Position numbers and translations under genes: made by a program. The notes under the pieces were generated by a model. The model ran no database searches, was not told the origin of the DNA, and saw nothing but the letters and a program-made list of their open reading frames with translations. Positions 1 through 6,628 of a stretch of DNA of 13,558 bases are shown piece by piece. Source of the DNA: JBBQAA01 sp038254195 (GTDB lineage: Bacteria > Actinomycetota > Thermoleophilia > Solirubrobacterales > Solirubrobacteraceae); contig JBBSGJ010000047.1 of NCBI GenBank assembly GCA_038254195.1, positions 1 to 13,558 on the forward strand, written 5' to 3'. Position 1 is the stretch's first letter. Every line of letters begins with the position of its first letter.

Positions 1-54
1 CTGATCCACGGTTAGGGGTGCCGGAGGCGGGTCCCCAGTCGCGAATAGCGACAC

Positions 55-603
55 ATGCTCCAAGCGCTAGAGCAGCCCCGCTTCTACTTCGACCTCGGCT
101 CGCCCGACGCGTGGCTCGTGGCCGAGCGCGTGCTGCGCGAGCTGCCGGTGCTCGCCGAATGGATGCCGGCGGCGCTCGGGCCCGACCCGGCGCCCGACTG
201 GACGGCGCTGTCGGCGCGCGCCCGCGAGGCGGGCACGCTCCCGCTGCGGTCCCCGGCGTCCTGGCCGCCGGACACCTCCCTCGTCCTCCATGCCGCGACG
301 TTCTCCAAGCAGCTCGGCAAGACCGTCGCCTTCTGCCTCGCCGCATTCCGCCAGGCGTTCACCGCTGGCCGGGACCTCGGCGCCGAGGAGACCACGCTCA
401 TCGCCGGCGCCGCCGCCGAGATGCACCCCCGGGCGATCCTCCGCGCCGCCGGCCTGGTCGGGGTGCGCCGCGACCTCGCCGCGCGGACGCAGGAGGCCCG
501 GGAGCTGGGAATCGGCCAGGGGCCCGCGCTCGTGCTGGTGGACGGGACCGTCCACGCGGGGCCCGATTGCCTCGAGGCCGCGGCGGCGATCCTCGGGTCA
601 TGA
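55..603 (+). CDS. DsbA-fold / HCCA isomerase-like protein
   Basis: The 182-residue protein starts with a beta strand and the motif FYFDLGSPDAWL (residues 10-21), which matches the N-terminal FYFDxxSPxxYL signature of the 2-hydroxychromene-2-carboxylate isomerase / kappa-class glutathione transferase branch of the thioredoxin fold. Ser16 sits where that family carries its glutathione-activating Ser. The middle is helical, and the C-terminus has a late strand and helix (PALVLVDG..HAGPDCLEAAAAIL), as in DsbA-like proteins. There is no CxxC, so it is not an oxidoreductase of the DsbA type. It is slightly shorter than typical members (about 200 residues). No clear ribosome binding site precedes the ATG. 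It converges on the YcaQ-like gene with a 20-nt gap. The fold is a good call; the substrate is unknown. Confidence 0.8.
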   Translation: MLQALEQPRFYFDLGSPDAWLVAERVLRELPVLAEWMPAALGPDPAPDWTALSARAREAGTLPLRSPASWPPDTSLVLHAATFSKQLGKTVAFCLAAFRQAFTAGRDLGAEETTLIAGAAAEMHPRAILRAAGLVGVRRDLAARTQEARELGIGQGPALVLVDGTVHAGPDCLEAAAAILGS

Positions 604-623
604 CCGATGAGCGCGTACCGGGC

Positions 624-1844
624 CTACCCCGTCCGGTAGGCGACCCGGGCAAGGGGGGCGGCGAGGTCGCCGCGCGGGACGACGTGGACGGAGCCCAGCC
701 CGAGCCACGCGGCCATCGCCACGAGCTCGTCGTGCAGCGCCTCCGCCGTGTGCGGAGGCGCGCCGGGCTCGGCGTGGGTGGCCTGCACGCGCAGGACGCC
801 GGCCTGCCGGTCGGCCTTGAGGTCCACCCGCGCCACGAGCCGGTCGCCCAGCACGAAGGGCAGGACGTAGTAGCCGTGCACGCGCTTGGGCGCCGGCACG
901 TAGATCTCGATCCGGTAGCGGAAGTGAAAGATCCGCTCCGTCCGCGCCCGCTCCCACACGAGCGAGTCGAAGGGACCGACGAGCGCCCGGGCCGCGACCC
1001 GCCGCGGGACGCGTGCCTCGTGCCACAGGTAGCCCGGCACCGTCCATCCCTCCACCGCGACCGGCACGAGCTCGCCGGACTCCACGAGCTCGGCCACCCG
1101 CGCCCGTGCCTCGAGCAGCCCGAGGCGGAAGTAGTCGCGCAGGTCGCGCTCGGCCGCCACGCCGCAGGCGCGCGCCGCGATCCGCACGAGCTCCCGCTGG
1201 GCGTCGTGCTCGGACGGCGTCGGCGCGGCGAGGACCTCGGGCGGCAGGACCCGCTCGGGAACGTCGTAGAGGCGCGCGAACCCGCGCCGCCGCGCGGTGG
1301 TGATCTCCCCGCTCCAGAACAGGAACTCGAGCGCGCGCTTCACATCCGACCAGTCCCACCACGGGCCGGCGCGCCGGGGCCGGTCTCCGTCGAGTTCGCC
1401 CGCCGCGATCGGTCCGCGCGCGCGAACCTCCGCCCGCAGGTCGTCGAGGAGCTGCGGGCGCTCGCGCTGGACGCGCCGCATCCCGCCCCACGCCTCCGCG
1501 TGCGCGCGGGCCATCCGCCACCGCAACAGGGGGTGGAGCGCGACGGGCAGCAGCGACGCCTCGTGGCCCCAGTACTCGAACAGCCGGCGCGGGGCGCGGT
1601 AGGCCGCGCGCTCGAGCAGTGCCGGGTCATACGGCCCGAGCCGGGCCCAGAGGGGGAGGAAGTGGGCCCGCGCGAGCACGTTGACCGAGTCGACCTGGAG
1701 CAGACCCACCCGCGAGAGCACCCGGCGCAGCGCGTGGCCGCCGGCCGGCGCCGCCGGCCGCGGCTCGGCGAGCCCCTGCGCGGCCAGCGCGACCCGGCGT
1801 GCCTCCGCGGCGGAGAGGCGCTCGCGGCGGGGCGCCGGGGACAT
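624..1844 (-). CDS. YcaQ/AlkZ-family winged-helix DNA glycosylase
   Basis: From the ATG at 1844 the protein has 406 residues, the usual length for the YcaQ/AlkZ family (crosslink-repair glycosylases with tandem winged helices). Family landmarks include an N-terminal LSAAEARRVALAAQG, the catalytic-type QxD at Q50-V51-D52 inside LLQVDSVNVLARAHFLPLW, EYWGHEASLLP near residues 90-100, and a C-terminal block with PFDSLVWER, YRIEIYVPAPKR, GYYVLPF and GDRLVARVDLKADR. In characterised members the Q-phi-D/Q motif excises alkylated or crosslinked bases. The frame stays open 37 codons further upstream, but homology begins just after Met38 of that longer frame, and a TAGCGT -10-like element lies 7 nt before this ATG, fitting a leaderless transcript. 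The start shares the tetranucleotide CATG with the possible start of the divergent E1alpha gene. Confidence 0.88.
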   Translation of the reverse strand: MSPAPRRERLSAAEARRVALAAQGLAEPRPAAPAGGHALRRVLSRVGLLQVDSVNVLARAHFLPLWARLGPYDPALLERAAYRAPRRLFEYWGHEASLLPVALHPLLRWRMARAHAEAWGGMRRVQRERPQLLDDLRAEVRARGPIAAGELDGDRPRRAGPWWDWSDVKRALEFLFWSGEITTARRRGFARLYDVPERVLPPEVLAAPTPSEHDAQRELVRIAARACGVAAERDLRDYFRLGLLEARARVAELVESGELVPVAVEGWTVPGYLWHEARVPRRVAARALVGPFDSLVWERARTERIFHFRYRIEIYVPAPKRVHGYYVLPFVLGDRLVARVDLKADRQAGVLRVQATHAEPGAPPHTAEALHDELVAMAAWLGLGSVHVVPRGDLAAPLARVAYRTG

Positions 1845-3024
1845 GCCCGCCACGCTACGCTGCGAGAACTTGGCGACCGTCGACGTCAACGCGCGGAGGT
1901 CGGGGCTCCCCGAGCCGGAGGTGGCCCGTGAGTGGCTCGCCACCATGCAGCTCATCCGCCGCTTCGAGGAGCGAGCCGGCGAGATGTACGCGAAGGCGAA
2001 GGTCGGCGGGTTCCTGCACCTCTCGATCGGCGAGGAGGCGACGATCGTCGGCTCGGTCCGCGCGCTGCGCGACGCGGACTACCTCGTCTCGACGTACCGC
2101 TCGCACGGCCACGCCCTGGCGCGCGGCACCCACCCCGACAGGGTCATGGCCGAGCTCTTCGGCCGCGCGACGGGGACGTCCCACGGCCGCGGCGGCTCCA
2201 TGCACATGTTCGACGGCGAGCGCCGGTTCATGGGCGGCTACGGGATCGTGGGCGGCAACCTGCCGCTCGGGGCCGGCTTCGCGCTGGCCTCGGACTACCT
2301 GGGCACGGACGACGTCGCGCTCTGCGTGTTCGGCGACGGCGCGACGAATCAGGGCACGTTCGGCGAGACGCTCAACCTCGCCGCGCTGTGGAAGCTCCCC
2401 ATCGTCTTCATGGTCACCAACAACCAGTTCGGGATGGGCACCGCGCTCGAGCGCCACTCGGCCCAGACGGATCTGCACCGCCGTGGCGAGGGCTTCGGGG
2501 TTCCGGGGATGCGCTGTGACGGGATGGACGTGCTCGACACCCACGCGGTCATCGGCGAAGCCCTGCGCCGCGCGCGCGAGGACCGCTGCCCCGTGCTCGT
2601 GGAGGCCGAGACCTACCGCTTCCGGGGCCACTCGATGGCCGACCCGGAGGAGTACCGCTCCAAGGAGCAGGTCGCCGAGTGGCGCGAGCGCGACCCGATC
2701 GTGGGGTGGGCCGCGCGGCTCGTGGAGGAGGGCGTGATGTCCGAGGACGACGTCGCGCGCTCCGACGCCGAGCAGGTCGAGCGCATCGACCACGGCGTGA
2801 CCTTCGCGGACTCCTCGGCGTTCCCCCCGCCGGAGTCCCTCTACGACCACATCTACGTGATCGGCGACCAGGTGCGCCGCCCGTGGTGGTCGGTGGACGA
2901 GCGCGGCGAGGGCGTGCACCGGGGCGAGGACGAGAAGGACATGGCCGGGCGCCTCGGCGCGCGCGCGGCCGGCCACGAGGAGGTCTCGGGCGACGCGTCC
3001 TCCGCGCCGGAGGGGGCGTCCTAG
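1843..3024 (+). CDS. pdhA: Pyruvate dehydrogenase-type E1 component, alpha subunit
   Basis: This is the thiamine-diphosphate-binding half of a heterotetrameric E1, which decarboxylates a 2-oxoacid and reductively acylates the lipoyl arm of E2. Numbered from ATG 1843 (393 aa): LIRRFEERAGEMYAKAKVGG at 37-56, SHGH at 87-90, GGYGIVGGNLPLGAG at 131-145, thiamine motif GDG 164-166 ending in NN 193-194, and the E1 phosphorylation-loop region RFRGHSMADPEEYR at 259-272. GDGATNQG and the loop are typical of pyruvate rather than branched-chain enzymes; acetoin dehydrogenase is the main alternative. A tail of about 55 residues follows the usual end of the family (near residue 338). The start is uncertain: ATG 1843 has no good ribosome site, TTG 1870 lies 8 nt after a -10-like TACGCT, and GTG 1921 still precedes the conserved core. 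It leads a three-gene operon; E1beta begins 2 nt after its stop. Confidence 0.88.
   Translation: MPATLRCENLATVDVNARRSGLPEPEVAREWLATMQLIRRFEERAGEMYAKAKVGGFLHLSIGEEATIVGSVRALRDADYLVSTYRSHGHALARGTHPDRVMAELFGRATGTSHGRGGSMHMFDGERRFMGGYGIVGGNLPLGAGFALASDYLGTDDVALCVFGDGATNQGTFGETLNLAALWKLPIVFMVTNNQFGMGTALERHSAQTDLHRRGEGFGVPGMRCDGMDVLDTHAVIGEALRRAREDRCPVLVEAETYRFRGHSMADPEEYRSKEQVAEWRERDPIVGWAARLVEEGVMSEDDVARSDAEQVERIDHGVTFADSSAFPPPESLYDHIYVIGDQVRRPWWSVDERGEGVHRGEDEKDMAGRLGARAAGHEEVSGDASSAPEGAS
1852..1861. promoter_or_regulatory. Overlapping divergent -10 elements (candidate bidirectional promoter)
   Basis: The ten bases ACGCTACGCT contain TAGCGT on the minus strand (1857 to 1852) and TACGCT on the plus strand (1856-1861), and the two hexamers share one TA step. 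The minus element ends 7 nt before the YcaQ-like ATG at 1844. The plus element ends 8 nt before an in-frame TTG at 1870 of the E1alpha gene. Other genes here show the same TANNNT-to-start spacing. No convincing -35 was identified. This is inference from spacing only. Confidence 0.35.
3009..3016 (+). promoter_or_regulatory. Shine-Dalgarno site for E1beta, inside the E1alpha 3' end
   Basis: The sequence GGAGGGGG lies within the last codons of the E1alpha gene. It is 10 nt from GTG 3027 and 19 nt from ATG 3036, so it favours the GTG start for E1beta and indicates coupled translation. Confidence 0.6.
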
Positions 3025-3026
3025 AC

Positions 3027-4031
3027 GTGGCGGTCATGCGGTACCGGGAGGCGTTGAACGCCGCCCTGCGCGAGGAGCTCGAGCGCGACGAGACCGTCGT
3101 GGTCATGGGCGAGGACATCGGGGTCTTCAACGGCGCGTTCAAGGTGACCGCCGGCCTCCTCGAGCAGTTCGGGGAGAAGCGGATCCGCGACACGCCGATC
3201 TCCGAGAACACGATCGTAGGCATGGGCGTGGGCGCCGCGATGACCGGGCTGCGCCCCGTCGTGGAGCTCATGACGATCAACTTCTCCCTGCTCGCCATGG
3301 ACCAGATCGTCAACCACGCGGCGACGATCCACTACATGTTCGGCGGGCAGGTCGAGGTGCCGCTCGTGATCCGGATGCCTCAGGGCGCGGGCCACCAGCT
3401 CGGCCCGACGCACTCGCACTGCCTCGAGGCGATGTTCATGCACGTCCCCGGGCTGCTCGTGGCCGTGCCGAGCACTGCCGCCGACGCGAAGGGGCTGCTC
3501 AAGGCGGCGATCCGCGATCCGAACCCGGTCATCTTCATCGAGCACGAGTACCTCTACGGGCAGCGCGGAGAGGTGTCCGATGACCCCGATGAGGTCGGGG
3601 AGTTCGGTCGCGCCGCGGTCCGGCGCGAGGGCGACCACGTCACGCTCATCGGGGTCTCCCGGATGGCCCTGACCGCCGAGCGGGCGGCCGGCGTCCTCGC
3701 CGAGGAGCACGGCGTTGAGGCCGAGGTGATCGACCCGCGCACGCTGCGCCCGCTCGACCTCGACACGATCCTCGCCTCCGTGCGCAAGACCAACCGCGCG
3801 CTCATCGTGGAGGAGGGCTGGCCCCACGGCGGCGTCGGCGCGAACCTGGCCGCGCTCATCCAGGAGCAGGCCTTCGATCATCTCGACGCGCCGGTGGGGC
3901 GCGTGACGGGCGCCGACCTGCCCATGCCCTACTCCAAGCCGCTCGAGCAGATCGCCTTCCCGCACGAGCCGCAGGTCGTCGAGGGCGTGCTCGCGCTGTT
4001 CGGCGAGCGGGAGCTGTCGGCCCGTGGGTGA
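3027..4031 (+). CDS. pdhB: Pyruvate dehydrogenase-type E1 component, beta subunit
   Basis: The 334-residue product is a full-length E1beta, which completes the E1 active site and docks on E2. Family blocks run in order: MRYREALNAALREELERDE, VVVMGEDIGVFNGAFKVTAG, IRDTPISENTIVGMGVGAAM, LRPVVELMTINF, DQIVNHAATIHYMFGGQ, MPQGAGHQLGPTHSHCLEAM, VPSTAADAKGLLKAAIRDPNPVIF (split over residues of the transketolase pyrimidine domain), then the C-terminal transketolase domain (LIVEEGWPHGGVGANLAALI). The ending GADLPMPYSKPLEQIAFP is typical of pyruvate-type E1beta. GTG 3027 is chosen over ATG 3036 because of the GGAGGGGG site 10 nt upstream. The stop overlaps the E2 start by 8 nt, so the three genes are almost certainly one transcript. 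Confidence 0.92.
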   Translation: MAVMRYREALNAALREELERDETVVVMGEDIGVFNGAFKVTAGLLEQFGEKRIRDTPISENTIVGMGVGAAMTGLRPVVELMTINFSLLAMDQIVNHAATIHYMFGGQVEVPLVIRMPQGAGHQLGPTHSHCLEAMFMHVPGLLVAVPSTAADAKGLLKAAIRDPNPVIFIEHEYLYGQRGEVSDDPDEVGEFGRAAVRREGDHVTLIGVSRMALTAERAAGVLAEEHGVEAEVIDPRTLRPLDLDTILASVRKTNRALIVEEGWPHGGVGANLAALIQEQAFDHLDAPVGRVTGADLPMPYSKPLEQIAFPHEPQVVEGVLALFGERELSARG

Positions 4032-5295
4032 CGTCGCCATGCCCCGCCTCTCGGACTCCATGGAGGAGGGGACGATCATCCGCTGGCTCAAGTCCGACGG
4101 GGACGCGGTGTCCCACGGCGAGGAGCTCGTGGAGATCGAGACCGACAAGGCGAACATGACCTACGAGGCCGACGCCGACGGGGTCCTGGAGATCGTCGCG
4201 GGCGAGGGGGACACGCTGCCGATCGGGGAGCTCATCGCGCGGATCGGCGGATCCAACGGCGCGTCTCCCTCCCCCGCGCCTGCGCCCGCCGACCGCGAGG
4301 CCGGGAAGGAGGAGGCGCCCACCCCTCCCTCCTCCGAGCCCGCCGGCGAGGAGACACCGCCGTCCCCGTCCCCTCCGTCCCCCTCCCGGCAGCCCGCCCC
4401 GGCCGGCGCCGAGGATGGCGACGGCCGCGTCCGCGCCTCGCCCGTCGCACGGCGGATCGCCGAGGAGCGCGGGGTGGATCTCGCGGGAATCGAGGGCTCG
4501 GGACCCGGCGGCCGGGTCGTCAAGGCCGACGTGGAGGGGCGCGAGCCCGCGTCCGCCCCCGCCGCTGCGCCCGAGCGGGGGCCGGTCGTCCGGGTCGAGG
4601 GCGCTGCCGCCAAGGGCGACGTCGAGGTGCGCGAGCTCACCCGGACCCAGCAGGTCATCGCCCGCCGCATGGCCGAGGCGAAGGCCACCGTCCCCGAGTT
4701 CACCCTCACCGCCGACGTCGACATGGGCGCCGCGGTGCGCGCCCGCGCCGAGATCAAGGAGGTCGCCGAGCGCGCCCCCTCGTTCAACGACTTCGTGGTC
4801 AAGGCCTCGGCGCTGGCCCTGCGCGAGTTCCCCCGCGCGAATGGCGCCTACCGCGACGGCCACTGGGAGCTCCATTCCCGGGTGAACGTCGGGGTGGCGG
4901 TCGCCGTCGAGGGATCGCTCGTCGTCCCCACCGTCTTCAACGCGGACCGCCGCTCCCTGGGCGAGATCGCCGCCGAGAGCCGCGGGTTGGCCGGCCGGGT
5001 CCGCGAGGGGTCGATCACCCCGCCCGAGCTCGCGGGCGGGACGTTCACGGTTTCGAACCTCGGGATGTTCGGCATCACGAGCTTCACCGCCGTGATCAAC
5101 CCGCCGCAGGCCGCGATCCTCGCCGTCGGCGCGATCCGCGAGGAGCCGGTGGTCCGCGCCGGCGCCGTCGTCCCCGGCCACCGCATGAGCATCACGCTGG
5201 CCTGCGACCATCGCATCCTCTACGGCGCCGATGCCGCGCAGTTCCTCGCGCGGGTCGTCGCGCTCCTCGAGCACCCGGCCGCGCTCGCGCTGTAG
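4024..5295 (+). CDS. pdhC: Dihydrolipoamide acyltransferase E2 (pyruvate dehydrogenase-type)
   Basis: The 423-residue E2 transfers the acyl group from its lipoyl arm to CoA and forms the core of the complex. Domains: one lipoyl domain (about 4-76; lipoylated Lys42 in ETDKA), a flexible Pro/Ala/Ser/Glu-rich linker (about 80-132), a peripheral-subunit-binding domain (about 136-172, ASPVARRIAEERGVDL..GSGPGGRVVKADV), a second linker, and the catalytic domain (about 200-423) with RTQQVIARRMAEAK, FNDFVVKA, NVGVAVAVEGSLVVPTV, GTFTVSNLGMFG and INPPQAAILAVGAI. The catalytic signature HxxxDG reads His396-Arg-Ile-Leu-Tyr400-Gly, so the conserved Asp is Tyr while the His is kept. GTG 4024 overlaps the E1beta stop by 8 nt; ATG 4039 is an alternative start. 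No E3 gene follows: the next gene is convergent. Confidence 0.9.
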   Translation: MGDVAMPRLSDSMEEGTIIRWLKSDGDAVSHGEELVEIETDKANMTYEADADGVLEIVAGEGDTLPIGELIARIGGSNGASPSPAPAPADREAGKEEAPTPPSSEPAGEETPPSPSPPSPSRQPAPAGAEDGDGRVRASPVARRIAEERGVDLAGIEGSGPGGRVVKADVEGREPASAPAAAPERGPVVRVEGAAAKGDVEVRELTRTQQVIARRMAEAKATVPEFTLTADVDMGAAVRARAEIKEVAERAPSFNDFVVKASALALREFPRANGAYRDGHWELHSRVNVGVAVAVEGSLVVPTVFNADRRSLGEIAAESRGLAGRVREGSITPPELAGGTFTVSNLGMFGITSFTAVINPPQAAILAVGAIREEPVVRAGAVVPGHRMSITLACDHRILYGADAAQFLARVVALLEHPAALAL

Positions 5296-5321
5296 AGGCG
5301 GCTCGCGACGAGCTCTGGGAG

Positions 5322-5747
5322 TCAGCCTGCCGCGGGGGCGTCGAGCACCTCGCCGTCACCCTCGGTGTGACTGCCGAAGGCGAGGAGCTCCAGGCCGTCT
5401 TCCCCGGCCTCGAAGGAGCGGACGGCGGTCGGCGAGACCCGCAGGGCGGTCCACGGCCGCAGCTCGACGAGCTCGTCGTCGATCCGGGCGCGCCCGCTGC
5501 CCGCCACCGCCACGTAGATCTCCTCGTCGTCGGCGTGGCGGTGGGCGAAGGGCTGCTGCGCCCCGGGGAAGATGCGCTGGAGGCTGATCCCGATGCGCCG
5601 GCAGCCGAGCGCGGCGCGGGCGAAGCGCGCCTCCATCGTGTCCTCGAAGCCGCTGGCGGGGGCGACATCGTCAAGCTCGCGCAACGCGATCACGGTGAAG
5701 GCGCTCGTGGTGGCGTCGGGCCCGCTGGGGGTTTCGTGCTCGCTCAT
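5322..5747 (-). CDS. Small single-domain cupin protein
   Basis: From ATG 5747 the product has 141 residues with a single beta-barrel cupin domain. Cupin motif 1 is visible as HRHADDEEIYVAVAGSG (His69, His71, Glu76, Gly83). Motif 2 (around SPTAVRSFEAGEDGLELL, 106-122) has Arg110 where the third metal-ligand His normally sits, so metal binding may be altered or lost. The acidic N-terminus (MSEHETPSGPDA) looks natural; in-frame ATGs at 5756 and 5759 would add up to four residues. It is convergent with the pyruvate dehydrogenase-type operon (26-nt gap) and has no obvious functional tie to it. Cupins of this size include stress proteins, sugar-binding proteins and small dioxygenases; the role here cannot be told. 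Confidence 0.75.
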   Translation of the reverse strand: MSEHETPSGPDATTSAFTVIALRELDDVAPASGFEDTMEARFARAALGCRRIGISLQRIFPGAQQPFAHRHADDEEIYVAVAGSGRARIDDELVELRPWTALRVSPTAVRSFEAGEDGLELLAFGSHTEGDGEVLDAPAAG

Positions 5748-5759
5748 GGGCCCCATCAT

Positions 5760-5939
5760 GGCAGCCGTAACACCACCGCGGCGGCGGGCGCTGCTCCGTG
5801 TTCAGCCGCGGCGAGGCGGCGATCGCGCTGATCGCGGTCGTTGTCAGCCACGTCCTCGATCGCCGTCGGCGCTCAACCCAACCGGCAGGGCCTGCTTGCC
5901 CCTACATTGTCCCATGGTGGTGACAGGAACGGGGCGAGC
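5760..5939. other. Gap between cupin and toxin-antitoxin module
   Basis: No convincing gene lies in this stretch. It should hold the cupin promoter on the minus strand and the toxin-antitoxin promoter on the plus strand. A possible -10, TACATT, is at 5903-5908. A 41-codon plus-strand frame (GTG 5798 to TGA 5923) could encode a short hydrophobic helix followed by four arginines, but it has no clear ribosome site and I do not call it a gene. Confidence 0.4.
5903..5908 (+). promoter_or_regulatory. Candidate -10 element for the Xre/RES module
   Basis: TACATT fits the TANNNT pattern and lies about 30 nt before TTG 5940, the likely first codon of the antitoxin frame. Between them is a purine-rich stretch (AGGAACGGGGCGAG) that could act as ribosome binding site. 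No clear -35 is seen. Confidence 0.3.
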
Positions 5940-6628
5940 TTGGAGTTGACGCTTACACCGCCCGAGCGGCTGGCCCGGGTGGACGAAGAGCTCGAGGACT
6001 GGAAGGCGGGCCTCGTGATCGTGGCGGAGGAGCTGCAGGACGCCTCCGAGCTCGCCGACGCGCCTGCGCGGTTCGTTGCCTTGGGCGTCCGCCTACGGGA
6101 GCTGCGGGCGACCCTGCGACCGGACGACCTGAGCAAGGAACAGGTCGTCGCGCTCAACGAGGCCCTCTGGGGTCTCCGTGAGCTCCTGGACGACGCCCGC
6201 GAGACGCCGACGCTCGAGACCGTCGACGCGGGCCTCCTGCTGGTGGAGCAGATGCGGCACATCATCCGCGACGCGGTCGACGAACACGTGGTTGGCGTCG
6301 ATGGTGACGTGGGCCTCGTCGTAGCGCAGCTCCGTGAATGGCTTCGCGGCGTTCCGGTACACGGCTCGCCGATCTCGTGGGGGTCGATCGACGGACGTTC
6401 ACCCGCTGGGTCTCGCGCCACGGAGCGCCATCCAGTCGGCTCAGGCTCGTCGCTCGACTGGTCGCCGTCCTTAGGCACAACTGGACACCCCCAGGAATCC
6501 TGGAGTGGTTCGACCGACCGCGGCGAGACCTCGATGGCCGCCGCCCCGTCACGCTGCTGAGCGAAGCACGGAACGAGGAAGCTCTGCTCACGGCGGCGCG
6601 TTCAGGACGGTCGCAGTATGCCTCGTAG
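5940..6628 (+). pseudogene. Xre/MbcA-ParS-type antitoxin of a RES module, split by a frame change
   Basis: Two adjacent frames together resemble one antitoxin of about 230 residues. The first (TTG 5940 to about 6356) encodes an all-helical domain of roughly 139 residues (PPERLARVDEELEDW ... VVAQLREWLRGVP). The second (to TAG 6628) continues with RLADLVGVDRRTFTRWVS, a helix-turn-helix, and a DUF2384-type toxin-binding end (TPPGILEWFDRPRRDLDGRRPVTLL). At VP / TRLADLVG one base is missing near 6357-6359, which shifts the frame by -1; staying in the first frame gives unrelated sequence until a stop at 6560. I see no slippery heptamer. Possible explanations are a natural one-base deletion, a sequence error, or two separate proteins. 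That the two parts belong together rests on remembered family architecture. Confidence 0.6.
6338..6628 (+). CDS. Xre-like antitoxin, C-terminal HTH plus DUF2384 part
   Basis: This 96-residue frame carries a helix-turn-helix (LADLVGVDRRTFTRWVS, about 10-26) followed by the DUF2384/MbcA-ParS C-terminal domain (LRLVARLVAVLRHNWTPPGI, WFDRPRRDLDGRRPVTLL, LLTAARSGRSQYAS). In characterised RES modules this region binds and blocks the toxin active site, and the HTH represses the operon. It overlaps the toxin start by 11 nt, the usual antitoxin-toxin arrangement. ATG 6338 lies inside the upstream helical frame and has no good ribosome site. It may therefore be the downstream part of a broken longer antitoxin rather than an independent gene. 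As a short antitoxin it would be similar in size to known MbcA proteins and might still neutralise the toxin. Confidence 0.6.
   Translation: MASRRSGTRLADLVGVDRRTFTRWVSRHGAPSSRLRLVARLVAVLRHNWTPPGILEWFDRPRRDLDGRRPVTLLSEARNEEALLTAARSGRSQYAS

Noticed and set aside
18..1931. Long plus-strand open frame opposite and around the YcaQ-like gene
   Set aside because: Its product is Arg/Pro/Gly/Ala-rich with no family motifs; it is the antisense shadow of a strongly supported minus-strand gene.
4264..4430. Pro/Ser/Glu-rich repetitive stretch in the first E2 as a repeat element
   Set aside because: It is the flexible inter-domain linker expected between the lipoyl and subunit-binding domains.
3856..5274. 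472-codon minus-strand frame opposite the first E2
   Set aside because: It is complementary to a gene with all E2 motifs and shows only low-complexity Gly/Arg/Asp sequence, as expected for a shadow frame in GC-rich DNA.
5798..5923. Small frame that could encode a 41-residue hydrophobic-basic peptide
   Set aside because: It has a GTG start, no clear ribosome site and no homology that I recognise; short open frames are frequent by chance in GC-rich DNA.
6330..6362. Programmed -1 ribosomal frameshift in the antitoxin
   Set aside because: I see no X XXY YYZ slippery heptamer or clear downstream stimulator, so an indel or a separate start is more likely.
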